A stretch of DNA of 64,000 nucleotides from Candidatus Accumulibacter similis (GTDB taxonomy: Bacteria > Pseudomonadota > Gammaproteobacteria > Burkholderiales > Rhodocyclaceae): the NCBI GenBank assembly GCA_013347225.1, contig CP054595.1, positions 1,736,001 through 1,800,000 on the forward strand. Direction: 5' to 3'. Positions 46,245-52,869 of this stretch are shown piece after piece. How positions within the stretch are numbered: the first letter of the stretch is position 1; every line of letters starts with the position of its first letter. The notes under the pieces were generated by a model. It searched no databases, had not been told where the DNA came from, and saw only the letters and a program-made list of their open reading frames with translations. The position numbers and the translations under genes were made by a program.

Positions 46245-47114
46245 ATGGAACTGCCAACACCCGTTTTCGACTATTTCACCGCTTTCCAGCGCAACCTCGG
46301 CTTTCTGACCCGGCAGGAACAGGAAAAACTGCGCCATGCGCGAGTCGCGATTGCCGGCCTTGGTGGCACCGGCGGTGCACAGGTGCATGCCCTCTGCCGC
46401 ATGGGAATCGGGGCCTTCAATCTGGCTGACCCGGATGTCTTCGAGCTCGTCAATTTCAATCGCCAGATCGGCGCAACGATGAACTCGATCGGACGTGCCA
46501 AGACCGCCGTGATGGCGGAACTCGTGCAGTCGATCAACCCCGAAGCGGATGTCCGACTGTTCGCGACCGGCGTCAGTCCGGAGAACATCGCGCAGTTTCT
46601 CGATGGCGTCGACGTGGTGGTGGACTCGCTCGACTTCTACTGCTTCAAGGAGCGCTTCCTGCTTTACCGCAGCGCGCGCGAGCGAGGCATCTGGGTCATC
46701 ACCTCGCCGCCTCTCGGCTTCGGCTTCACGCTTCTGGTCTTCGATCCCAAGGGAATGTCCTTCGAGGACTACTTTGCCTTCGAGGAGGGAATGAGCGAAT
46801 TCGAACTGAGCGTGTCACTGATCGCGGGCATTGCGCCGCGACCCTGGCTGATGCAGTACCAGACTCAGGGTGGGCTTGATCCGGCGGGTCACCGCCTGCC
46901 GTCGGTCGGTGCTGCACCGTTCATGATCGCCGGGGTCATTGCCACCGAGGTGATGAACCTGCTCACCCGCCGGCAACCAAGCATTGCCGTGCCCGAACTG
47001 ATCCAGTTCGACGCCCTTCTGCGCCGCTTTCGCCGGGCGCGTTACCGCTGGGGGATGCGCGGGCCGATCCAGCGGCTGAAGATTGCCCTGCTGCGCCGCA
47101 AGTTGCCGCACTGA
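46245..47114 (+). CDS. ThiF/E1-like adenylyltransferase-family protein
   Basis: A 289-residue E1-like protein. The nucleotide loop is IAGLGGTGG, followed by ADPDVFELVNFNRQIGATMNSIGRAK with the Arg and Lys used in adenylation, and DVVVDSLDFYCFKERF. The two zinc CxxC pairs of ThiF and MoeB are absent. It may activate a C-terminal carboxylate or a small acid. No ubiquitin-like partner (ThiS/MoaD) is nearby. Third gene of the operon; two terminator-like hairpins follow. Confidence 0.85.
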   Translation: MELPTPVFDYFTAFQRNLGFLTRQEQEKLRHARVAIAGLGGTGGAQVHALCRMGIGAFNLADPDVFELVNFNRQIGATMNSIGRAKTAVMAELVQSINPEADVRLFATGVSPENIAQFLDGVDVVVDSLDFYCFKERFLLYRSARERGIWVITSPPLGFGFTLLVFDPKGMSFEDYFAFEEGMSEFELSVSLIAGIAPRPWLMQYQTQGGLDPAGHRLPSVGAAPFMIAGVIATEVMNLLTRRQPSIAVPELIQFDALLRRFRRARYRWGMRGPIQRLKIALLRRKLPH

Positions 47115-47141
47115 GAGGCCGCGCTCGCGCCTCGCAAGAAA

Positions 47142-47178
47142 GGACACCCCGCGTGGCGCGACGCCAGGCTGGGTGTCC
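47142..47178. terminator. Terminator-like hairpin between convergent ThiF and PEP-CTERM genes
   Basis: GGACACCC (47142-47149) pairs with GGGTGTCC (47171-47178); inside, TGGCG pairs with CGCCA. It lies 27 bases after the ThiF-like stop. Confidence 0.55.
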
Positions 47179-47191
47179 GTAGAGCGCGTCA

Positions 47192-47217
47192 CGCAGCGGG
47201 CGCAAGAACCCGCTGCG
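47192..47217. terminator. Second hairpin between convergent genes
   Basis: CGCAGCGGG pairs perfectly with CCCGCTGCG around 8 bases, 19 bases after the PEP-CTERM stop on the minus strand. With the first hairpin it separates the two transcripts. Confidence 0.55.
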
Positions 47218-47235
47218 ATCACTGTCTGCTGCTGA

Positions 47236-48045
47236 TCAGGCTGCCTTGCGGCGGCGGATTCCCGCCATTCCGAGAAGGGCAACACCCATCACGCTGAGCG
47301 TTGCCGGTTCGGGCAGCGCAATGCCTCGGATGTCGATGCTGCCGCTGGCGGCATAGCCGGCGGTGGCCGAACCGCTGTTGAACGAGCTGCCAAGCGCTGC
47401 ATCGCTGCCGCCCGGGAAGGCGTTGGTGTCGAGGTAGACCTGCGCAGGACCGCCGGTGAAGCTCAGCAGGCCGTTACCCGCGCCACTGCCGATCGAGCCG
47501 AGGCTGCCGCTGAGGATGAACGAGTCGAGGGCGATCGGGGTGCCGACGCCGTCGAGGCAGGCGTCGGCAGCGGTGCAAAGCCGCGTCGTGGCGCCGGCGG
47601 CGTCAACCCAGAGATTGCCGGCCGAGATGGTCGCCTTGTCCGCCGCAAAGCTGCCGGTCGGGACGAACTCGGCCGCCGAGGTGTAGAAGTGGATCGATCC
47701 GCCGGAGAAGATGACGTTGAATGGCGGAGTCGCCGGAACGGCCGAGTTGATCGCCTGCGTCTTGTAGCTGTCGAACCAGTAGCTCAGGTAAACGCCGTTC
47801 TGGCCACGCGACCAAGTCACGTTGCCCTGCGAGTCCTTGATGGTGTCGATGCGACCGACGCCGGCCAGGATGTCGCCTGGGGCCAGAATCGGCACCGTGC
47901 CGTTGGAGGCAAGGCTGCCCTCATAGACGTCGCCCACTTCGAAATATGCGCCGCCGGCAAAGGTGACGCCATTGACGTTTGCCGCGCTTGCCGCACCCGC
48001 ACCCATGGCCAAGGCGATGGCAAGAGCGATGCCAGTTTTCCTCAT
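47236..48045 (-). CDS. PEP-CTERM sorted exported protein
   Basis: A 269-residue protein with a signal peptide (KTGIALAIALAMGAGAASA) and a classical C-terminal sorting signal: LPEPATLSVMGVALLGMAGI then RRRKAA. An exosortase cleaves this tag during export to the envelope. The mature part is Gly/Ser/Ala-rich, low in Lys, and repetitive in character. Two cysteines (LCTAADACLDG) may form a loop. The start at 48045 has AGAGGAG; a sigma-54 promoter lies 67 bases upstream. No exosortase gene is in the window. Confidence 0.93.
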   Translation of the reverse strand: MRKTGIALAIALAMGAGAASAANVNGVTFAGGAYFEVGDVYEGSLASNGTVPILAPGDILAGVGRIDTIKDSQGNVTWSRGQNGVYLSYWFDSYKTQAINSAVPATPPFNVIFSGGSIHFYTSAAEFVPTGSFAADKATISAGNLWVDAAGATTRLCTAADACLDGVGTPIALDSFILSGSLGSIGSGAGNGLLSFTGGPAQVYLDTNAFPGGSDAALGSSFNSGSATAGYAASGSIDIRGIALPEPATLSVMGVALLGMAGIRRRKAA

Positions 48046-48111
48046 GATTGCTACTCCTCTTCTAGAAGATGACCCAAAGTTTCCCCGCACCTGGGTGCGC
48101 AGCGAAACAGG

Positions 48112-48127
48112 AGCAATATGTGTGCCA
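48112..48127 (-). promoter_or_regulatory. Sigma-54 promoter of the PEP-CTERM gene
   Basis: On the minus strand: TGGCAC-ACATA-TTGCT, a perfect match to the -24/-12 consensus TGGCAC-N5-TTGCW. The -12 element is at 48112-48116, the -24 element at 48122-48127, and the start codon is 67 bases downstream. PEP-CTERM genes in related bacteria are controlled by RpoN with the PrsK/PrsR pair. Confidence 0.85.
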
Positions 48128-48158
48128 GTTAGAGGGGAGTTTCGCAAGTGGCTGCTTT

Positions 48159-48229
48159 AGAGTAAAAAAATCTCTTGGTCCGAAAAATGGTGGGTCTTGC
48201 GGGAATTCAGGTGTAAAAAAATCCGACAC
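48159..48229. promoter_or_regulatory. Two A-tract dyads upstream of the sigma-54 promoter (candidate enhancer sites)
   Basis: AGAGTAAAAAAATCTCT (48159-48175) and GTGTAAAAAAATCCGACAC (48211-48229) both have a TAAAAAAAT or similar A-tract core and inverted ends (AGAG/CTCT, GTGT/ACAC). They lie about 32 and 84 bases upstream of the -24 element, where a sigma-54 activator would bind. A role for PrsR is inferred. Confidence 0.5.
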
Positions 48230-48522
48230 TCTTGGGCGCTCGCGAGCCTGTGGCAGCGTTGGCGAGCGCAGGCGGCGGGAGATCGTCAGTGGGCGGCCGC
48301 CGATCGTCGGTGCGACGAGGCGGATCGGTGCCCGGAAGCTACGGCTGCGGGCTTGTCTGGAGGGGGCTTTTGTGCCAAAGTTGTTCATGACGTCGGCGCA
48401 TCGCTCATGTCCGATCGGGCCCCTGTTCCCGGCCGGCGGTGCCGACGCCACTGCGCAGGCGTCGTCGGCACCGCGCGGTGCGGGTTGCCGGTGGTACGAT
48501 GTGCCCTGTCCATGGCGCGCTG
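48230..48522. other. Intergenic stretch upstream of the FeeM-like gene
   Basis: GC-rich DNA with no gene recognised. No sigma-54 element was seen on the plus strand, so the promoter of the acyltransferase operon is not evident. Confidence 0.45.
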
Positions 48523-48609
48523 ATGACCGCGCACTGCCAGGGCTGTGGCGCCGCTTTCCCGGCGGGTGCGCATCCGATCCCCGTGACCGGAGGAGGCAGC
48601 AAGGCGTGA
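48523..48609 (+). CDS. Possible 28-residue CxxC micro-protein coupled to the FeeM-like gene
   Basis: ATG 48523 encodes MTAHCQGCGAAFPAGAHPIP followed by VTGGGSKA. Its stop overlaps the GTG start of the next gene (GTGA). The CQGC pair looks like half a zinc ribbon. It could be a coupling leader or a relic; no homologue known to me. Confidence 0.35.
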   Translation: MTAHCQGCGAAFPAGAHPIPVTGGGSKA

Positions 48610-49469
48610 AGTGGTTTCGACGACTGGGTGAAACGTTGGGAATCGGACGCCCCGAGGCGCCCGCCAGTGCCCCCATGCCCAGCGACATCCAGAAGACCGT
48701 CATGGAGTTCTCCGTCATGGACCGGACGCGGCCGATGTCGTTCGAGCGTCCAGCACTGGCGGCCGATCATGTTTCCCGGGTCGAGCGCGAGCGCTTCAAG
48801 TTGCGGTTGGCGGGCAGCAGTCCGGAGCGTCGCCGATCGGCGACGGTGTTGGTCGAGAAGATGTACGGCTGGCGTGGCTACAAGCTTAGCGGCGATGCCG
48901 CCCTGGCCCGTCGCGAGGGAGCGCTGACGATCACCGGCCTGGTCTATGGACATCAGGGCGAGCCGGTCGGCACAGCAACCCTGCGTTTCGACGGCCCGGG
49001 AGGACTGCTGGCGGACGAACTTTATCCTGCCGAACTGAACAAGCTCCGCAAGGAAGGAAGGCGGCTTGTCGAGTACAGCAGGCTGGCGATCGATCGTGGC
49101 TTCGTGGATTCGAGGAAGGTCGTCGCCGCGTTGATGAATGTCTTTTACACCTGCGCCACCGCTGAGGGCTTCACCGATGCGATCATCGAGGTGAATCCGC
49201 GGCATGTGGATTACTACGTCAGCCGGGCCAACTTCGTCTGTATCGGCGAAGAGAGGCATTGCCCGCGCGTCAACGCGCCTGCGGTCCTGTTGCGTCTCGA
49301 CTACGAGGTGGCTGCCCAACAGATCGCACTCTACGGTGGCAGGAAGAACGATCCGGCGGCCGGCAGGAGCCTCTACCGGTATTTTCTGGTGGGTGACGAT
49401 CAGGAGGCATTGTCGGACCGCTTGCTGCCCGAACAGACGCCGCTGGATCAACAAGGGGAACGGCCGTGA
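48606..49469 (+). CDS. FeeM-like N-acyl amino acid synthase
   Basis: A 287-residue protein of the LuxI/FeeM acyltransferase fold. Recognisable blocks are VEYSRLAIDRGFVDSRKVVA, AIIEVNPRHVDYYVSRANF and the C-terminal IGEERHCPRVNAPAVLLRLD, the FeeM-type signature. FeeM joins acyl-ACP chains to an amino acid (tyrosine in the known case). The substrate here is unknown. GTG 48606 has GGAGGAGG 9 bases upstream. The next genes are another LuxI-like acyltransferase and a GAF protein. Confidence 0.82.
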   Translation: MKWFRRLGETLGIGRPEAPASAPMPSDIQKTVMEFSVMDRTRPMSFERPALAADHVSRVERERFKLRLAGSSPERRRSATVLVEKMYGWRGYKLSGDAALARREGALTITGLVYGHQGEPVGTATLRFDGPGGLLADELYPAELNKLRKEGRRLVEYSRLAIDRGFVDSRKVVAALMNVFYTCATAEGFTDAIIEVNPRHVDYYVSRANFVCIGEERHCPRVNAPAVLLRLDYEVAAQQIALYGGRKNDPAAGRSLYRYFLVGDDQEALSDRLLPEQTPLDQQGERP

Positions 49470-49582
49470 GCAGTGACCACCACAACAGTGCAGCCCTGGC
49501 GGCCGATTGCCGGCTCGACCCCTGGCGATCGTTTCCCGGAGACCCACCGGTGACGGTTTTCTGCGACGGCGATCGGCGATGA
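49466..49582 (+). CDS. Possible 38-residue micro-ORF between two acyltransferase genes
   Basis: GTG 49466 overlaps the FeeM-like stop (GTGA), and its own stop overlaps the next start (ATGATG at 49579-49584). The peptide begins MSSDHHNSAALAADCRLDPW and ends with FCDGDRR. Overlap at both ends suggests it keeps ribosomes loaded between the two genes. It has no recognised domain. Confidence 0.35.
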   Translation: MSSDHHNSAALAADCRLDPWRSFPGDPPVTVFCDGDRR

Positions 49583-50358
49583 TGGACCTGCCCGACACGG
49601 TCGATACCGGCGCGGGGTTCAGCAGGTACTTCGAGATGCTGCCCGCGCTGAGCAGGGAAGAGCAGGAGCAGACCTATCGCCTGCGCCACCAGGTATATTG
49701 CGAGGACCTCGGGTGGGAGGAACGGCGGACCGATGCGTTGGAAACAGACGAGTACGACGCGCATTCGCTGCACTGTCTGGCTCGCAGCAGGCAGTCCGGC
49801 AATCTCGCCGGTTGCGTGCGCCTGGTGCTCACCCGCGCGAACGAGCCGAGTCACCCCTTGCCGTTCGAGCTGACCTGTGCCGATACGCTGGACCGGGTGC
49901 TGCTGGATCGCCTTGCCGGCAGTCGGCAGCGGATCGCCGAGGTGTCGCGCCTCGCCATTGTCCGTGACTATCGACGACGGCGTGGCGAGGAGAGTTCTCC
50001 CGGCACCCTGCTCGATTCGAGTTTCGGTACGGCCGAGCAGCCGCGTTTTCCCTATCTGCTGGTGGGGCTCTACATGGCGGTGTTTGTCGTTGCCGAGCGG
50101 CACCAACTGGATACGCTCTTCCTTCTCGTCGAGCCGCGGCTGTCCCGACACCTCAATCACCTCGGCATCGTCAACCGGCAGATCGGCGGCGCAGCCGAGC
50201 ACAGGGGTTTGCGTGTTCCGGCCATGATCGACGTGCTGCAGGTGATTGCCAACCTCAATCCGCGGTTGCGTGGCATCTTCGACGTTGTCGCCGGCGAGAT
50301 CGCAGCCGGCTATCGCGCCGCCGCCAGCGCTGCCGGCAGCCCGGACTCGTGCCCGTGA
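49579..50358 (+). CDS. PEP-CTERM/exosortase system-associated acyltransferase (LuxI-like)
   Basis: A 259-residue member of the LuxI-like family found near exosortase genes (TIGR03694). Matching stretches are EEQEQTYRLRHQVYCEDLGWE, the SLHCLAR and AGCVRLVLT strands, and IAEVSRLAIVRDYRRRRGE. The family is thought to use acyl-ACP; the product is unknown. It follows a FeeM-like enzyme and may act on a related acyl-amino-acid. Start is ATG 49579 or 49582. Confidence 0.87.
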   Translation: MMDLPDTVDTGAGFSRYFEMLPALSREEQEQTYRLRHQVYCEDLGWEERRTDALETDEYDAHSLHCLARSRQSGNLAGCVRLVLTRANEPSHPLPFELTCADTLDRVLLDRLAGSRQRIAEVSRLAIVRDYRRRRGEESSPGTLLDSSFGTAEQPRFPYLLVGLYMAVFVVAERHQLDTLFLLVEPRLSRHLNHLGIVNRQIGGAAEHRGLRVPAMIDVLQVIANLNPRLRGIFDVVAGEIAAGYRAAASAAGSPDSCP

Positions 50359-50428
50359 GCTCTCCGGTACAAACGCTGCAAGGCCGGGCCGCCGCTTGCC
50401 CCGGCGGCGTCATCGAGATGGATTTGCC

Positions 50429-51226
50429 ATGGCTGTGACCGAGACACCACTGCTGCGGCTGAAACAGTTTGCCGGCTTGCTCGACGAGGCAGGCGGCGAA
50501 GACGGACTGCAACGACTGGCTGAAACGACCGCCCGGATACTGGACAGCGAGCGCTGTTCGCTGATGCTGCGCAGCGAGGATGAGCATTCGCAACTTCGCT
50601 GGCGGGTCTGTGCCAGCTTTGGCCCACTGCCGGAGCGTGCTTTTCTGGAGGAGGTCAGGGCGGGCGAAGGGATCGCTGGGCGCGTCGCCGCCAGTGGCGA
50701 GGCGCTGCTTGTCCCCGACATCGAGCGCTCCGAGTTCGTCGGTTGCGCCCGGCGGGCCGACGACCCGCGCAAGAGCCTGCTCTCGGCACCCGTTCGCCAC
50801 GCGGGCGCGGTCATCGGCATTCTCAACGTCAGCGCACACCGCGCCGGGCGTGTCTTCGACATGGATGACCTGCAGCTGCTGGAGGTGGTTTCCCTGCTTG
50901 TTGGCAAGGCGATCCAGATACGCCAGTTGCAGGGCCTGCTCAACTCCCGTTTCGCCCAACTGGCACTGCTGGAACTGGCCGAGAAGGATCTCGGACAGGC
51001 ACTGCCAAACCCGGATCAGGTGGCACGCATCGTCGCCCGCTCGTTCTACAAGGAGATGAATCGTGTCGGCCTCGGGCCGCGGCAGATCGTCAACGCCGCT
51101 TCCGAGATCATCGAGCAACTGAGCAGCAGCCTCGTTCGCCACAGCCGGCGGCTGGACCGGGAGGCGCCGGATGCGGCCGATGCGGCCGATGCGGCGGTTG
51201 CCGGGTTGACGCCGCCGCACGTGTGA
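50429..51226 (+). CDS. GAF-domain protein
   Basis: A 265-residue protein. Residues 10-175 form a GAF domain (LLDEAGGEDGLQRLAETTAR, SERCSLMLRSEDE, GEGIAGRVAASGEALLVPDI, SAPVRHAGAVIGILNVSA). The C-terminal 90 residues are helical, with no HTH, kinase or cyclase that I can name, and end in a DAADAADAA repeat. It is 70 bases after the acyltransferase on the same strand and may sense a ligand for this cluster. Confidence 0.82.
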   Translation: MAVTETPLLRLKQFAGLLDEAGGEDGLQRLAETTARILDSERCSLMLRSEDEHSQLRWRVCASFGPLPERAFLEEVRAGEGIAGRVAASGEALLVPDIERSEFVGCARRADDPRKSLLSAPVRHAGAVIGILNVSAHRAGRVFDMDDLQLLEVVSLLVGKAIQIRQLQGLLNSRFAQLALLELAEKDLGQALPNPDQVARIVARSFYKEMNRVGLGPRQIVNAASEIIEQLSSSLVRHSRRLDREAPDAADAADAAVAGLTPPHV

Positions 51227-51317
51227 TGGGCTGCCAAAGGGAGGGCTGCCGGCGTTCGGGCAATCGCGGTCGCCGCGAGCATCGTTTGCCTGCTGGCGGT
51301 CCGCGGCCGCGCCGCCG

Positions 51318-51719
51318 ATGATGCCCTGGCTGGAAAGCATCGGCCTGATCATGCTGTTGCTCGTCGGCTGGTTCTGGTTCGACGGTTTCCAGTCACGCGC
51401 GGCGGCGATGCACGCGGCGCGCGCTGCCTGCGCGGCGGACGGGCTGTTGCTGCTCGATGACACGGTGGCGCTGGCGAGCGTGCGCCTGGGGCGTGACGAC
51501 GAGGGCAGGCTGCGCCTGCGACGGACCTATGATTTCGAGTACAGCGACACCGGCGACAATCGCTGTACTGCCCAGCTGACGCTGCTCGGCGACGAACTGC
51601 TGCTGCTGCGGCTGACGAAGGCTGCGGCCTCCGGGCCGCGCCTGCAGGTGGCTGATGGTGGCGGAGCGGCCGCTGACGGCCAGACCTCGGTTGCCCAACC
51701 ACCGCGTCGCTGGTCGTGA
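51318..51719 (+). CDS. DUF3301-family small membrane-anchored protein
   Basis: A 133-residue protein with one N-terminal TM helix (IGLIMLLLVGWFWFDG), then a soluble part with AAMHAARAACAADGLLLLDDTVALASVRL and LRLRRTYDFEYSDTGDNRC, the DUF3301 pattern. Its role is unknown; it is common in beta- and gammaproteobacteria. ATG 51318 or 51321. Confidence 0.83.
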   Translation: MMPWLESIGLIMLLLVGWFWFDGFQSRAAAMHAARAACAADGLLLLDDTVALASVRLGRDDEGRLRLRRTYDFEYSDTGDNRCTAQLTLLGDELLLLRLTKAAASGPRLQVADGGGAAADGQTSVAQPPRRWS

Positions 51720-51828
51720 TGTGTCCGGCGCAGCCTGTGCTCGTGCTGCGGGAGTGGCGCAGCGGCCGGCGGGGATCATCCTCGGCGGGCGCTGCTGGCC
51801 GGCGAGCCAGCCGGCAGCCGCACCAGAC

Positions 51829-52725
51829 CTAGAAGCCGGTGACAAGCTTGAGAAAGAACTTGTTGCCCTGGAAGCGGTTCTCGACGCCGGTTTCGTGGTT
51901 CCAGCTACCGACGAAACTCGTTCCCTTGTAGTTGTACTGGACCGCCGGGCCGTAGGCGAAAACCTTGCCGCGACGGCCGTCCGGCACCGCCCTGCGGCCG
52001 TTGACTTCGTCGTCGGTGGTCTGCGTCAGATAGTAGCCGGCGAGCCCGACCGCCCACGGGCCGAAGTGCTGGCCGACCAGGTAGTCCATGTGGAAGTCCT
52101 GGCCGGACTTGTAGTCGGTCTCGTTGTTCTTCGTCTTGATGTTGTACATCAGCTTCGCCGACGCCTCGAAACCGCCCTGGTTGAGGTAGGTGAAGGCGAT
52201 GATCGGTTCGAAGCTGTAGTAATTGGCGCCGATGCTCTGCGTCGGATCATTGGCGTCGTACTTGCCGGTCGGCAGATAGATGTCGAGGCCGACGGTCAGG
52301 TGCCAGTCGGGCGGGAAATGCCAGCCAATGATGATCGGGTCGATGACGATGTCGCCGAGGCCAAAGGTGCTGCCGGTGCCGATGCCGGGAATCGGCGTGT
52401 GCAGCCGCTGGTATGCGACCGGTACGATAGCATGCACCGCCCAGTCGCCGCCGAGGATCTTCTGTCCAGTGACGTGAATGAAGCGCAGGGCATCGAAGGT
52501 GGCGTTGACGCTCAGGCCGGGAACCCTGTTGCCCTCGTTGTCACGGTAGTCCCCCTCGTAGTAGCCCAGGTAGTTGATGAAGTAGTTGCCCGGTGGCGGC
52601 AGGGCTCCGGCCATGAAGTTTTCGGAGCCGTTGGGGTACTGGTCGGGCCCCTCCTTGGCCACTGCCGCGGTGGCGGCGAGCACGACCGGCGCTGCCAGGA
52701 GCAGCAGCGTGTGCGCTTTGTGCAT
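51829..52725 (-). CDS. MetA-pathway-of-phenol-degradation type outer-membrane protein
   Basis: A 298-residue exported beta-barrel. A signal peptide (LLLLAAPVVLAATAAVA) is followed by PPPGNYFINYLGYYEGDYRD and GDIVIDPIIIGWHF, characteristic of COG4313/SphA-like channels, and the chain ends on an aromatic residue (LVTGF) as outer-membrane barrels do. It may take up hydrophobic or aromatic compounds. The start at 52725 has GGGAGA upstream. The next gene upstream encodes an HpaB-family protein, so a link to aromatic substrates is possible. Confidence 0.85.
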   Translation of the reverse strand: MHKAHTLLLLAAPVVLAATAAVAKEGPDQYPNGSENFMAGALPPPGNYFINYLGYYEGDYRDNEGNRVPGLSVNATFDALRFIHVTGQKILGGDWAVHAIVPVAYQRLHTPIPGIGTGSTFGLGDIVIDPIIIGWHFPPDWHLTVGLDIYLPTGKYDANDPTQSIGANYYSFEPIIAFTYLNQGGFEASAKLMYNIKTKNNETDYKSGQDFHMDYLVGQHFGPWAVGLAGYYLTQTTDDEVNGRRAVPDGRRGKVFAYGPAVQYNYKGTSFVGSWNHETGVENRFQGNKFFLKLVTGF

Positions 52726-52869
52726 CGTCTTGATCTCCCTTGCTGATGTCGGTGCCTGCTCCGGCGAGCGCCGGATCGTTCCGCCGGCGGCGCGCCCCGC
52801 GCGTGACGCGGCCTGCATGTTACCACCTCGCGCACATGGTTGTCGTGCTGCCGACAAGGTCGGGCTTCC

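Noticed and set aside
51169..51201. 9-bp tandem repeat GATGCGGCC in the GAF gene
   Set aside because: It only encodes a short DAADAADAA tail and is common in GC-rich coding DNA.
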